Shown: piece by piece, positions 39,186 to 48,272 of the stretch
Position numbering within the stretch: the first letter of the stretch is position 1
How the letters are laid out: the number at the start of each line of letters is the position of its first letter
Notes under the pieces: generated by a model
Database searches by the model: none
What the model saw: only the letters and a program-made list of their open reading frames with translations
Told to the model about the DNA's origin: nothing
Made by a program: the position numbers and the translations under genes
Assembly: GCA_042140185.1 (NCBI GenBank)
Contig: CP159477.1
Coordinates: 248,001 to 312,000 of the forward strand
DNA: 64,000 nucleotides
From: JANSXG01 sp024743075
Lineage (GTDB): Bacteria; Planctomycetota; Phycisphaerae; Phycisphaerales; UBA1924
Direction: 5' to 3'

Positions 39186-40791
39186 ATGCGAGGTCTTTCG
39201 ATCAGCCGAGAGCGATTCTGTGAACTGGCGTCGGGCGCCGACGCGGGGCGAAGGGCGATGATCCCGGTCGGCATCCGGCTGCTCGGCGATCGGCTCACGC
39301 CGGTTAGCGCGTACCGGCGCCTGGTCAAAGCCGATGAACGGACCGCGCCGTCGTTTCTTTTCGAGTCGGTCGAGAACGGCGATCGCCAGGGACGGTATTC
39401 GATCCTCGGGCATGAGCCGGAGATCGAGGTGGTGGCGTACGGAACCGATGTCCGCCTGACCGATCGACGGGATCGGCCCTGCGATGCGGCGGCAACGACG
39501 GACCCGCTCGACACGCTTCGCGCGATCGGCGACGGACTGCGCCTGATCCGGCCGGACCGTGATGAGGACGCCGGGCGTGTGCTTCCGGGCTCGTTCCTCG
39601 GGGGCTGGGTCGGTTACGCGGGCTACGACTCGGCCCGCTACGTCGAGCCAGAGAAACTGCCGTTCGACCACGCCCCGGAGGATGATCGCGGGCTGCCGGA
39701 CCTGCACTTCGGCTTCTACCCGCAGATGGTGGTCTTCGATCATGTCGCGAAGCTCGTGCACATCGTCCGCCTCGTCGAAGTCGACGACCCGGCCCGCGCC
39801 GGCGAGCGCTACGGACACGCGATCGAAGAGATCCGGCGCACGATGGACCGGCTCACCGATGAGAACGTGGCCCTTCGCCCCGGCGTGTTCCCGGCTCCGT
39901 CAGAGGTCAGTCGGGGCGAGGCGACCTCCAACATGACGCGTACGCAGCACGCCGCGATGGTCGAACAGGCGCGGGAGTACATCCGCGCCGGCGATATTTT
40001 TCAGGCGGTGGTCGGCCAGCGGTTCGAGCGGGAGAGTGCGGCCGATCCGTTCGACGTCTACCGCTCGCTCCGCGTGGTGAACCCCAGCCCCTACATGGGC
40101 TATCTGCAGGCGGAAGGGTGCATTCTGGTGGCGTCGAGCCCGGAGATCCTGTGCCGCGTGCGTCGCGAACAGGACGGTTTCGTGTTGACCAATCGCCCGC
40201 TCGCCGGCACGCGCAAGCGTGGTGAGACCGAACAGCGCGATCGCGAACTCGAACACGAGCTGCTCGCCGATGAGAAGGAACGTGCCGAGCACATCATGCT
40301 CGTGGATCTCGGTCGGAACGATGTTGGGCGAGTCGCCCAGCGCGAGTGTGAGTCTCGACGAGCTCATGGTCATCGAGCGTTACAGCCATGTGATGCACAT
40401 CAGCAGCACGGTCACCGGGCGGCTGAAGCCCGACCTGGACTGTTGGGATGCCCTGCGATCAACCCTGCCGGTCGGCACGATCAGCGGCGCACCGAAGATC
40501 CGCGCGATGCAGATCATCGACGAACTCGAGCCGGTGAAGCGGGGGCCCTACGGCGGCGGGTTCGGCTGCGTTGGTCTCGACGGGGAGATGGACATCGCGC
40601 TGACGCTGCGCACGATCGTCGTGCCGCTGCAACGCTGCGATCCCGTGGGGAATCGGTGGGTGTATCACCTGCAGGCGGCCGGGGGAATCGTGTTCGATTC
40701 ACAGGCCGATTCAGAGTACGCCGAGACGGTGAACAAGAGCGCCGCGCTCGGAGCGGCGATCGACAGCGCAGAGGCCGCGCTCGGCGACTGA
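39186..40791 (+). CDS. trpE: Anthranilate synthase component I, one frame break
   Basis: TrpE makes anthranilate from chorismate and ammonia. The N-terminal part (PSFLFESVENGDRQGRYSIL, the Trp-feedback region) and the chorismate domain (QRFERESAADPFDVYRSLR, PSPYMGYLQAEG, AGTRKRGET) read in the first frame to about 40340. The rest (LDELMVIERYSHVMHISSTV, GAPKIRAMQIIDELEP) reads in a second frame to the stop at 40791. A net change of one base or minus two bases near 40345 restores about 535 residues. A separate TrpG is not in the window. Confidence 0.9.
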
Positions 40792-40848
40792 TGGTCGCCC
40801 AGCGCGGTTCGGGTTGTGGGTGCGGTCCCGGCGAATGCCGGGTGAGAC

Positions 40849-41124
40849 TCAACTGGAGAGCGAGTCCTTGAAGTTCTGGCTCGGGGTGAAGCCAACCGAT
40901 GTGGAGGCCGGGATATCGATCGGCTCGCGGGTGGCGGGGTTTATGCCCTTGCGCACCTTGCGGTGCTTCTTCTTAAACGTCCCAAAGCCGGTGATGGCGA
41001 CCTTGTCGTCTTTCTGAACGCCGTTGGCGATGGTGTCGAGAACGATGTCCACGACCTTGGTTGCGGTGGCTTTGGACTCGCCCATTTGAGACGCGACGGC
41101 TTCGATCAGATCGCCTTTGTTCAT
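40849..41124 (-). CDS. HU-family DNA-binding protein
   Basis: The 91-residue protein is full length: MNKGDLIEAVASQMG at the start, GFGTFKKKHRKVRKG (the dimer and arm region), then INPATREPIDIP and F.PSQNFKDSL. HU bends and compacts DNA. ATG 41124 fits the family start exactly. It is convergent with trpE, 57 bp away, and its leader contains a strong GC palindrome. Confidence 0.95.
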   Translation of the reverse strand: MNKGDLIEAVASQMGESKATATKVVDIVLDTIANGVQKDDKVAITGFGTFKKKHRKVRKGINPATREPIDIPASTSVGFTPSQNFKDSLSS

Positions 41125-41145
41125 GGATGACCTCGAACAGGATGG

Positions 41146-41163
41146 GCCGCCGGAACCGGCGGC
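41146..41163. promoter_or_regulatory. 18-bp GC palindrome in the HU leader
   Basis: GCCGCCGG and CCGGCGGC are separated by AA, 22-39 bases upstream of the HU start. It could form a hairpin in the mRNA leader or be a protein site. No T-run follows on either strand, so it is not an intrinsic terminator. Confidence 0.35.
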
Positions 41164-41341
41164 AGATGAATAAAAAGGGAATGATGACGGGCCGTGAGCG
41201 CTGCCTTGCGCTCGCGGCGGGGGGCCGAATGTACGCGAACTGTCGCCCCGGTGAAAGCGCGGATTCGCCGGATAGCCCGTAAACAGTGAGAATCGCGCAA
41301 ATCGCTTGGGATGGCGAAGGGACGCTGGTAGAATGGTCCCG

Positions 41342-41734
41342 ATGAGCGAAATGGACGATTTCGATGGTGGCACCCTGACGGTGACCGTTCCGGTCCCGAC
41401 GACGCGTCCGAGGGCCGAACAGGACCCGGACCGCCCGTGGCTCTGGAACGTGGTCCTCCTGGACAGCGACGACCACAGTTATGAATACGTGATGGAACTG
41501 GCGATGCGCCTGTTCGGTTTTCCGCTCGAACGGGCGTTCAAGGCCGCCCAGAAGGTGGACAACGACGGTCGGGCGGTCCTCCTGACCACGCACAAGGAAC
41601 TGGCGGAGCTCAAGATCGAGCAGATCCGCAGTTTCGGCAAGGATCCGCGGGTCGACCAGTGCGCCGGGGCGATGAGCGCGCTGATCGAGCCGGCGATCGG
41701 GAGCGCCGACGAGAGCGACTGCCCGGCGGAGTGA
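41342..41734 (+). CDS. clpS: ClpS-like adaptor protein
   Basis: ClpS delivers N-degron substrates to ClpA/ClpC. The 130-residue protein has a Pro/Arg-rich lead, then WNVVLLDSDDHSYEYVMELAM (the substrate-binding Asn-Asp region is NVVLLDSDD), VDNDGRAVLLTTHKELAELK and a C-terminal extension. No clpA or clpC is adjacent. ATG 41342 gives the shortest reasonable start; the upstream frame has no family sequence. Confidence 0.9.
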   Translation: MSEMDDFDGGTLTVTVPVPTTRPRAEQDPDRPWLWNVVLLDSDDHSYEYVMELAMRLFGFPLERAFKAAQKVDNDGRAVLLTTHKELAELKIEQIRSFGKDPRVDQCAGAMSALIEPAIGSADESDCPAE

Positions 41735-41761
41735 ACCGACGACGGGTACGCTTCGGGACCG

Positions 41762-42745
41762 ATGTCTGAACGCCCGCTCGTGATCCAAACCGAAGAGCTC
41801 TCTGATGAATCCGCTTCCTGGCTCGGCCAGCGGTGCGACCTGCGCGTCTGCCGGTTTGACGATTCCGGGTTTGAGGATCTGCTGGCACGGGCCGAGGGGC
41901 TCGTCGTCCGAACCTACACCCGCGTCGACGAGGCCCTGCTCGATCGGGCTCCCGGACTGAAGGTCGTGGGACGGGCGGGCGTGGCGGTGGACAACATCGA
42001 TGTCCGAGCGTGCCGGGCCCGCGGCGTCGAGGTCGTGCACACGCCCGATGCGAACACCCGCGCGGTGGTCGAGCTGGTTACTGCGTTCCTGCTGGACGCG
42101 ATACGCCCTCGCGTGTTCCTTGATCGTGCCCTCTCGAAGGACGAGTGGAAACGGGCGCGGGCCGACCTCGTCGGCGATCGCCAGGCCTGCCAGATGACGC
42201 TCGGCGTGCTCGGTTTCGGTCGCATCGGTTCGAAGATCGCACGCGTGGGACAGGCCTTGGGCATGCGCGTGGTCTTCTGCGATCTCCGCAGAATCCCCGA
42301 ATCAGAGCGCGGCTACGAGGCGGGTGGCATCGGCGAGCACGGCAGGGCGCAGCCGGTCTCGTTCGAGAAACTGTTCGAATTGAGCGATGTGGTTTCGGTG
42401 CACGTGGACAACCGCCCGGAGAACCGTCGGATCATCGATCTCGACGCGTTGCGCCGGTTGCCGCGCAGCGCGATCCTGATCAACACCTCAAGAGGGTTCG
42501 TGGTCAATCCGCTCGGCGTCGCGTCGTGGCTCCGCGATGATCCGAGCGCTCAGGCCATTCTCGATGTGCACGACCCTGAGCCGATCGACGCGGGCGATCC
42601 GCTGCTCGGGCTTGCGAACGCCCACCTCTCGCCGCACATCGGGGCGGCGACTCGGCTCGCGCACGCGAACATGAGCTGGGTCGTGCGCGATGTGTTCCGG
42701 GTGCTTCAGGGCGAGAAGCCGGAGTTCCCGGTGCGGCTGGATTGA
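41762..42745 (+). CDS. D-2-hydroxyacid dehydrogenase (phosphoglycerate dehydrogenase-like)
   Basis: The 327-residue protein has the two-domain D-2-hydroxyacid dehydrogenase fold. The substrate-domain ends flank the NAD-binding GVLGFGRIGSKIA. The catalytic Arg is in NTSRGFV, the Glu in DVHDPEP, and the His in LSPHIGAAT. It resembles serine-pathway SerA but lacks the ACT regulatory domain. The exact substrate is not set by the sequence. It starts 27 bp after clpS and is convergent with a small membrane protein. Confidence 0.88.
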   Translation: MSERPLVIQTEELSDESASWLGQRCDLRVCRFDDSGFEDLLARAEGLVVRTYTRVDEALLDRAPGLKVVGRAGVAVDNIDVRACRARGVEVVHTPDANTRAVVELVTAFLLDAIRPRVFLDRALSKDEWKRARADLVGDRQACQMTLGVLGFGRIGSKIARVGQALGMRVVFCDLRRIPESERGYEAGGIGEHGRAQPVSFEKLFELSDVVSVHVDNRPENRRIIDLDALRRLPRSAILINTSRGFVVNPLGVASWLRDDPSAQAILDVHDPEPIDAGDPLLGLANAHLSPHIGAATRLAHANMSWVVRDVFRVLQGEKPEFPVRLD

Positions 42746-42746
42746 T

Positions 42747-43154
42747 TCAGCTGCGTCGGAGTTCCTCGGCCTCGAGCTTCCGTTTCTCGACCTTGCGGAG
42801 GGTGAACTCGAGAAACGGTGCGATCCACGCGATCTGAATGGTAAGGATTGCGCCGAGCAGGACGAGCGGGTACCACACGCCGTACGGCTGGTCCTTGCGC
42901 CACCCGATGAACCCGACGATCAGCGCGGCGAGCCCGATCAGCGCAATGGGGTAGACAAGAATGCGGATCGCGAGTTTACCCTTTCCCTTCGGGACGAGGA
43001 TGCCGGCGGTGACGCCGAGGGTGGCACCCCACAGGCCCGCGGCTCCGCCGCCGAGACCACCGATCATGCCGGAGAGCGATGCCGGCCACCACGGGTCCGG
43101 AGTTGAGTTCTGCGCTGCGGATGCGATGGACATCAGGTCAATGAACGGGATCAT
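42747..43154 (-). CDS. Small membrane protein, unknown
   Basis: The 135-residue protein has about four hydrophobic segments (20-55, 64-84, 94-112) and a charged C-terminal helix (RKVEKRKLEAEELRRS). Its start overlaps the stop of the upstream DUF2089-like gene (ATGA), so the regulator and this protein are translated together. No family recognised. Confidence 0.55.
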   Translation of the reverse strand: MIPFIDLMSIASAAQNSTPDPWWPASLSGMIGGLGGGAAGLWGATLGVTAGILVPKGKGKLAIRILVYPIALIGLAALIVGFIGWRKDQPYGVWYPLVLLGAILTIQIAWIAPFLEFTLRKVEKRKLEAEELRRS

Positions 43155-43549
43155 GTATCGCTCCCTTCGGGGGTGCTGTTCGACGACGAAGGACTCGCGT
43201 CGGCGGCGTGTTTACGGATGGCGTCGCGGATGGAGCGCGCTCCGTCCAGCGACAGTTGCTGGCGTTCGACGAGCGACGCGAGCAGGTCGTTGATGGGGTC
43301 TGGCTGCTTGCCAGCGACGGCGTCTTCAAGGCGTTCGATGACGCGATCGAGTCGGCCCCGGATGGTCGGGTAGGACACGCGATAGGACTCGGCCAGGGCC
43401 TTGAGCGAACCGGAGCGGAGGACGAGCTCAACGATCAGGTTGAGGTCTTCCTCTGGGAGCCGGGCCAACGGATGGCGACGGATATCGAATTCGCCGGAGG
43501 GGCCGGAGCCGGGCGTCGCAGTTGGAGATTTGAAGATATTGAAAGTCAC
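43151..43549 (-). CDS. DUF2089-like helix-turn-helix regulator, zinc ribbon missing
   Basis: From GTG 43549 the 132-residue protein has FDIRRHPLARLPEEDLN, then LVLRSGSLKALAESYRVSYP and TIRGRLDRVIERLEDAV, matching the helix-turn-helix of DUF2089 proteins. The N-terminal zinc ribbon normally found in that family is absent. It probably acts as a small DNA-binding regulator and is translationally coupled to the membrane protein downstream. Two related AT-rich motifs lie at its start and just upstream. Confidence 0.7.
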   Translation of the reverse strand: MTFNIFKSPTATPGSGPSGEFDIRRHPLARLPEEDLNLIVELVLRSGSLKALAESYRVSYPTIRGRLDRVIERLEDAVAGKQPDPINDLLASLVERQQLSLDGARSIRDAIRKHAADASPSSSNSTPEGSDT

Positions 43550-43586
43550 TTTAAACAATATACAGGAAATTTGAAGAATATCAAAG
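43529..43586. promoter_or_regulatory. Pair of AT-rich 17-bp repeats at the DUF2089-like gene start
   Basis: TTTGAAGATATTGAAAG (43529-43545) and TTTGAAGAATATCAAAG (43570-43586) match at 13 of 17 positions and are 41 bp apart, about four helix turns. The second is a dyad, TTTGA...TCAAA. They stand out as AT-rich in a GC-rich genome and are candidate operators, perhaps bound by the regulator itself. They lie between it and pdxJ. Confidence 0.45.
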
Positions 43587-43654
43587 CAAACTTTTGAAAA
43601 ATTGAACGATGGCGTTCCCGACCCGTCGCGTCGGCCCGGGCGTACACTCCGCCC

Positions 43655-44428
43655 ATGATTCAATTGGGCGTGAACATCGATCACACGGCGACCGTCCGCC
43701 AGGCCCGTCGCGGCGTTGAGCCGGACCCCGTTCGGGCGGCCCACGAGGCGATTCTCGGTGGAGCCGACGGCATCACGGTGCACCTGCGCGAGGACCGGCG
43801 TCACATTCAGGATCGCGACGTCTTCCGGCTTCGTGAGGCGCTGACCGGGACCGGTGTGAAACTAAACCTCGAGATGGCGGCGACCGAGGAGATGGTCCGG
43901 ATCGCACGCGAGGTCAAGGCCGAGATCGCCATGCTGGTGCCCGAGGGACGCCAGGAGGTGACGACCGAGGGGGGGCTCGACATTGTCGGGCATCGCGATC
44001 ACCTCGCGGACATCGTGGCGGAACTGCGCGACGCTGGGCTGATCGTGTCGGCGTTCATCGATGCGGAACCGGACCAGATCGACGCGGCGTCGTCGATCGG
44101 CTTCGATGTGTGCGAGGTGCACACCGGGCCCTACGCGCACGCTTTTGCGGATGTCGGGGGCGACTTCCTGCACGAGCGCCTGAAGCGCGAGCTGCACGCG
44201 GTCAGCGATGCCGGTGAGCGCATCCGCTCTGCCGGCATGCGCTTCAACGCGGGTCACGCCTTGAACTACCACAACGTTGGCCCCATCGCGGCGCTCGATG
44301 GCATCGCGGAACTGCACATCGGACACGCGATCGTCAGCCGCGCGATCTTCGACGGACTAAGGGGCGCGGTCGCGGAGATGAAGCGGCTGATGGTGGGAGC
44401 GGCTTTCTCGGCCGATCGGGCGCGGTAG
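43655..44428 (+). CDS. pdxJ: Pyridoxine 5'-phosphate synthase
   Basis: PdxJ makes pyridoxine 5'-phosphate from 1-deoxyxylulose 5-phosphate and 3-amino-2-oxopropyl phosphate in vitamin B6 synthesis. The 257-residue protein has the full set of motifs: LGVNIDHTATVRQARRG at the start, GITVHLREDRRHIQDRD, LNLEMAATEEM, CEVHTGPYAHAF, AGHALNYHN and LHIGHAIVSRA. ATG 43655 is divergent from the DUF2089-like regulator. Confidence 0.96.
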   Translation: MIQLGVNIDHTATVRQARRGVEPDPVRAAHEAILGGADGITVHLREDRRHIQDRDVFRLREALTGTGVKLNLEMAATEEMVRIAREVKAEIAMLVPEGRQEVTTEGGLDIVGHRDHLADIVAELRDAGLIVSAFIDAEPDQIDAASSIGFDVCEVHTGPYAHAFADVGGDFLHERLKRELHAVSDAGERIRSAGMRFNAGHALNYHNVGPIAALDGIAELHIGHAIVSRAIFDGLRGAVAEMKRLMVGAAFSADRAR

Positions 44429-44495
44429 ATCGCCGCGGTTTTCCCGCGAGGTCGTCAACGCCCTTGGGTGCCTTTATCTCGGATCTTCGCCGGTG

Positions 44496-45248
44496 TCACC
44501 CTGCTGCCGGCTGAGGAGCGAGCGGCTTCGCTTTCGCGAGTCGACCCAAACGCAGCCAGTACGAGAGCAGGTACAGCGCCAGGAACCAGGCGACGCCGAG
44601 TTCGCGGAACTCGGAGGTGCCGATGCGATCGAGCCATGCGTTGTCCGCGACTTTGGCGATGCGCTGGACGAAGAAAACGCCGGCGGCGGCCCAGCACATG
44701 GCCGGTGCGAGCGTCCACGGCAGGTGCTTCCCGACGAAGCCATCGTTTTGGTCTTCGCCCGAATCCCGCTTGAAGTGCAGCACGAGGGGCATGCGGAAAC
44801 CGGCGACGATCACGAACACTTCGACCAGCATGCGCGGTTTCTGGTCCAGCCACGAGCTCATGTTGTGCAGGTTGAACTCGCCCTGATCGTTGAGCCCGGT
44901 CAGTTCTTCGGGGGTCTCGAACTCGAGGTACCACTGGCCCCAACTGCATTCTTCGCCGGCGAAGTAGATGCAGGCGAGCGTCCAGAGCAGGAGCCAGAGT
45001 TGCGCCCAGCCTGTTGGGAGCATGCGTCGGAAGCGGATGAGGGTATAGATCGCCGCGATGATCCCCGGGATGAGCACCGCGACGGTGAGGTGCTCGATGA
45101 TGCCGGTGTTGGCGAAATTGTCCTTCCGGGCGAGGTGGTCGAAGCGGGTCGGGTCAATCGCGGCGATCAGGCCGAAGGCTCCAAAGCCCAGGAGTGTGAC
45201 CGCGGTGCCGGCGATCGTGGCTGCGCGTGGGGTCTGGGTGAAGGTCAT
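44496..45248 (-). CDS. Conserved membrane protein with an EECSWGQ motif
   Basis: The 250-residue protein has about six or seven membrane segments. Between two of them is a loop with AGEECSWGQWYLEFETPEEL followed by QGEFNLHNM, matching a widespread bacterial membrane family with an EE(I/C)SWGQ loop whose function is unknown. ATG 45248 gives a normal start. It is downstream of the LOG-family gene (91 bp) on the same strand. Confidence 0.65.
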   Translation of the reverse strand: MTFTQTPRAATIAGTAVTLLGFGAFGLIAAIDPTRFDHLARKDNFANTGIIEHLTVAVLIPGIIAAIYTLIRFRRMLPTGWAQLWLLLWTLACIYFAGEECSWGQWYLEFETPEELTGLNDQGEFNLHNMSSWLDQKPRMLVEVFVIVAGFRMPLVLHFKRDSGEDQNDGFVGKHLPWTLAPAMCWAAAGVFFVQRIAKVADNAWLDRIGTSEFRELGVAWFLALYLLSYWLRLGRLAKAKPLAPQPAAG

Positions 45249-45339
45249 GGCGATCTCGCAGCGGTACGGGGAATCCACACAGTTCAGCAGGGCATCATAC
45301 TGGAGGCGTTCCGATTCGACCCGCGCGGATGAGGGCGGT

Positions 45340-46138
45340 CTAAATCCCCGGCTCCCGCACACTCGGCTGGTCGAGCGCCGGGCCGGTCGTGTTTCGATGT
45401 TTGACACCCGGCCGGGTGCCCTCGCCGGTCGTCGCGACGCGCTCGTGGGCCTTCGGTTCGGCGGTGAGGAAGGTATGGACGATGCGGATCGCCTCGTCGA
45501 TGTCGTCGGTGAGTGTGATGAGGTCCAGATCCGGTGGGCTGATGGTCTTGTAGCGGTGCTCCATGGTGGTTCGGATCCAGCCGAAGAGGCCGGACCAGAA
45601 CTCCACCCCGATGCAGATGACCGGGAACGGGTCGATTTTTGCGGTCTGGATCAGGGTCAGGCTCTCGAAGAACTCATCCATCGTGCCGAAGCCGCCGGGG
45701 AAGATGATGAACGCCCGGGCGTACTTCAGGAACATGACCTTGCGCAAAGAAGTAGTCGAAGTCGAGCTTGATGTTCTGGTACGGGTTGGGCACTTGCTCG
45801 TGAGGGAGGGCGATGTTGAGGCCGACGGAGACGCCGTTGCCCTCGCAGGCCCCCCGGTTGGCGGCTTCCATCACGCCGGGGCCGCCGCCGGTGATCACCG
45901 GATGGCCGAGCTCGGCGAGTCGCTTCGCGCAGGCTCGAGCCTCTGCGTAGACCGGGTGATCTTCGGGGGTCCGGGCCGAGCCGAAGATCGAAACGGCCGG
46001 TGCCAGAGCGGCGAGCGTCTCGAATCCGTCCACGAACTCCGCCATGATCTTGAAGACCCGCCAGGACTCCTCGTGGATCGGGCTGTGCAGTTGCTGCGGG
46101 GGGCGGTTCCGACCCGCATCGGGGCGTTGGCTCGTCAT
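45340..46138 (-). CDS. LOG-family nucleotide 5'-monophosphate hydrolase, one frame break
   Basis: The first frame carries SIFGSART and VITGGGPGVMEAANRGA, then DFDYFFA. Near 45742 the frame shifts and continues RKVMFLKYARAFI and FPGGFGTMDE, the PGGxGTxxE active site. This is the LOG/TIGR00730 fold that removes the ribose-5-phosphate from nucleotides. One added base restores about 266 residues. The start is ATG 46138; a TTG at 46198 would add 20 residues. The C-terminus is a disordered Thr/Pro-rich tail. Confidence 0.85.
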
Positions 46139-46249
46139 CGGCGGCGGCTTTCCTTCAAAGTCGTAAGTGTCTTCTGCGTAGGCTCTTAAGTGATCCAAAG
46201 AACCTGCGGATTTGGGGATTTATCAAGGTCTTGCTAGAATGGCCCGTCT

Positions 46250-47706
46250 ATGGCTACTTCGCGATCATCGGGTTCGGGCAAGCGTCCCGTTCGGCGTGCT
46301 GGACGCTCCTCCTCATCGGCCAAATTGACCAAAGCGGGCTTCGGAAACTACCAGACCGCCCTCCGCTGGCTCTACGATCGGACCAATGTCGAGCGTCTGC
46401 GCCCGAGTCGCGTGGACCAGTCCGTCTTCAAACTCGACCGGATGCGCAAATTGCTCGAGGCGATCGGCAACCCCGAGAAGGATTTGCGGATCGTCCATGT
46501 CGCCGGCACCAACGGCAAGGGCTCGGTCGTCGCGATGACCGCCTCCTGCCTCCGTTCATCGGGGTACGCGGTCGGCGTCTATACCAGCCCGCACCTGGTC
46601 GACATCCGCGAGCGGGTGCAGATCAACGACCAGATGATCTCGCACGCCTCGTTCTCCGAGCACCTGCACCGGGTCGGCATGGCGTCTCAAAATCTCTCTT
46701 CCGACCTCGGAGAAGCGACCTTTTTCGAACTGATGACCGCGATGGCGCTGCTCTACTTCGCCGAAGAGGCCGTGGACGCGGTGATCCTCGAAACCGGCCT
46801 CGGCGGGCGCTTGGACGCCACCAACGCCGTGACCCCCGATGTCACAGCGATCACCAAGATCGATTTCGACCATCGGCTGTTCCTCGGGGACACGCTCGAG
46901 GAGATCGCCGCGGAGAAGGCCGGCATCTTCAAGCCCGGCGTTCCCGCACTCACGATCGCACAGACCCCCGAGGTCATCGAGGTCTTTCGCAAGAAGGCCG
47001 AAGAGGCCGGGTGCACGCTCGAGGTGCTCGGGCAGGAGATCGAGTTCTCAAGCCGCTTCGAAGCGAACCAGCAGCTCGGTCCGCACATGCGGATCGGTCT
47101 CACGACGGACCGCTCGAACTTCGAGCACGTGCCGGTCCCGCTCCCCGGCGAGCATCAGGCCCAGAACTGCGGCCTTGCGTTGGCCATCCTGGACAAGCTC
47201 GGCGCCGGCGGGTTCGACCTCCCCGAGATGCGCGTGCTCGAAGGCCTCGAGTCCACGGTCGTCCCCGCTCGGATGGAGATCGTCCGCGGCGAGCGCCACC
47301 GCGTCCTGCTCGACGGCGCCCACAACCCGTCCGCGCTCTCGGCTTTGGTCAAAGCCATCGGGTGCATGTGCCGTACGACTCGCTGATCATGATCTTCGGC
47401 TGCGCCGCGGACAAGGATGTCGATGCGTTGCTGGAACAGGTCTCGCTGTCGGGCGACAAGGTTGTGTTTACCAAGGCCAAGGGCAACCCCCGCGCTGCGG
47501 ACCCGCACGATCTTGCCCGTCGATTCGAGTCCAAGTACCCGAAGATGTACCAGATCGCGGATACGCTTGAAGAGGCGCTGGTCATCGCCGAGCAGGCTGC
47601 GGGGCGCGACGACCTGGTCGTGGTGACCGGCTCGTTCTACCTCGTCGGCGAGGCGAAGAAGTACCTGCGGCAGCAGGCCGATCGCGCGGCGGCCGCCGCC
47701 AAGTAA
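46250..47706 (+). CDS. folC: Folylpolyglutamate synthase/dihydrofolate synthase, one frame break
   Basis: FolC adds glutamate to folates. The protein begins with a basic tail, then HVAGTNGKGSVVAMTASCLR (ATP loop), YTSPHLVDIRERVQ, ETGLGGRLDATNAV, KIDFDHRLFLGDTLEEIA and LLDGAHNPSALSALVKAIG. Near 47362 the frame changes at a GGG run (one G missing) and continues VHVPYDSLIMIFGCAADKDV to the stop at 47706. The restored length is about 485 residues. It is the first gene of a rightward group with a lipoprotein gene and leuS. Confidence 0.9.
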
Positions 47707-47733
47707 CTCGCTCCGGCGAGAAGGGAATCTTCC

Positions 47734-48230
47734 ATGGTCCGTCGTGTCGCTGCCGGTCGCAGAGTTGGTCAGTCCGTGCTCGTCGGCATCGCGACGCTCG
47801 TCGCGAGTGGTCTGGGCGGTTGCGCCACGTCGAGGGGCGGACGGTGCTGCTCCAGGGCGCGAGCGCCGGCGAGCGGATCTCGCCGGATCGAGTGCAGGTG
47901 ATCGCGGTTCAGGCCGATTCCGACCGTTTCGAGCGGATCGCGCAGCTCCAGTACCGCACCGACGGGGACAACTTCGATGGTGCCGCGGAGAGAGTCCTGA
48001 TCGACCGGCTCAAGGAAGAGGCCGCTGCGCTGGGCGCGGACACGCTGCTGGATCTGCGGATCGTCGTGGAAGAGGACGGTGTCGAGACGACGGTCACCGA
48101 GCAGACCTACGGCGACATCAACCCCAGTGATCGCGATCGACGGTGGGGCACGACGACCACAACCGCCCGGATCCGGAGCGGCCCCGCGTTTCGCACCGTC
48201 GCGACGGCGGTTGCCGCCCGGCGCCGCTGA
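47734..48230 (+). CDS. Lipoprotein of unknown function, one frame break
   Basis: The ATG at 47734 opens a lipoprotein signal ending LGGC (Cys31). Near 47838 the frame changes at a GGGG run and continues TVLLQGASAGERISPDRVQV, then RLKEEAAALGADTLLDLRIV to 48230. One added base joins them into about 165 residues. The C-terminal AAALGAD..LDLRI recalls YbjQ/heavy-metal-binding-like small domains, but I do not assign it. It lies between folC and leuS. Confidence 0.5.
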
Positions 48231-48272
48231 GTGACGCCCGGATGCCCGATCGGCGCTTGCTACACTGCCCCC

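Noticed and set aside
40827..40842. Hairpin CCCGGC-GAAT-GCCGGG between trpE and HU
   Set aside because: Only six pairs and no T-run on either strand, so it is not supported as a terminator.
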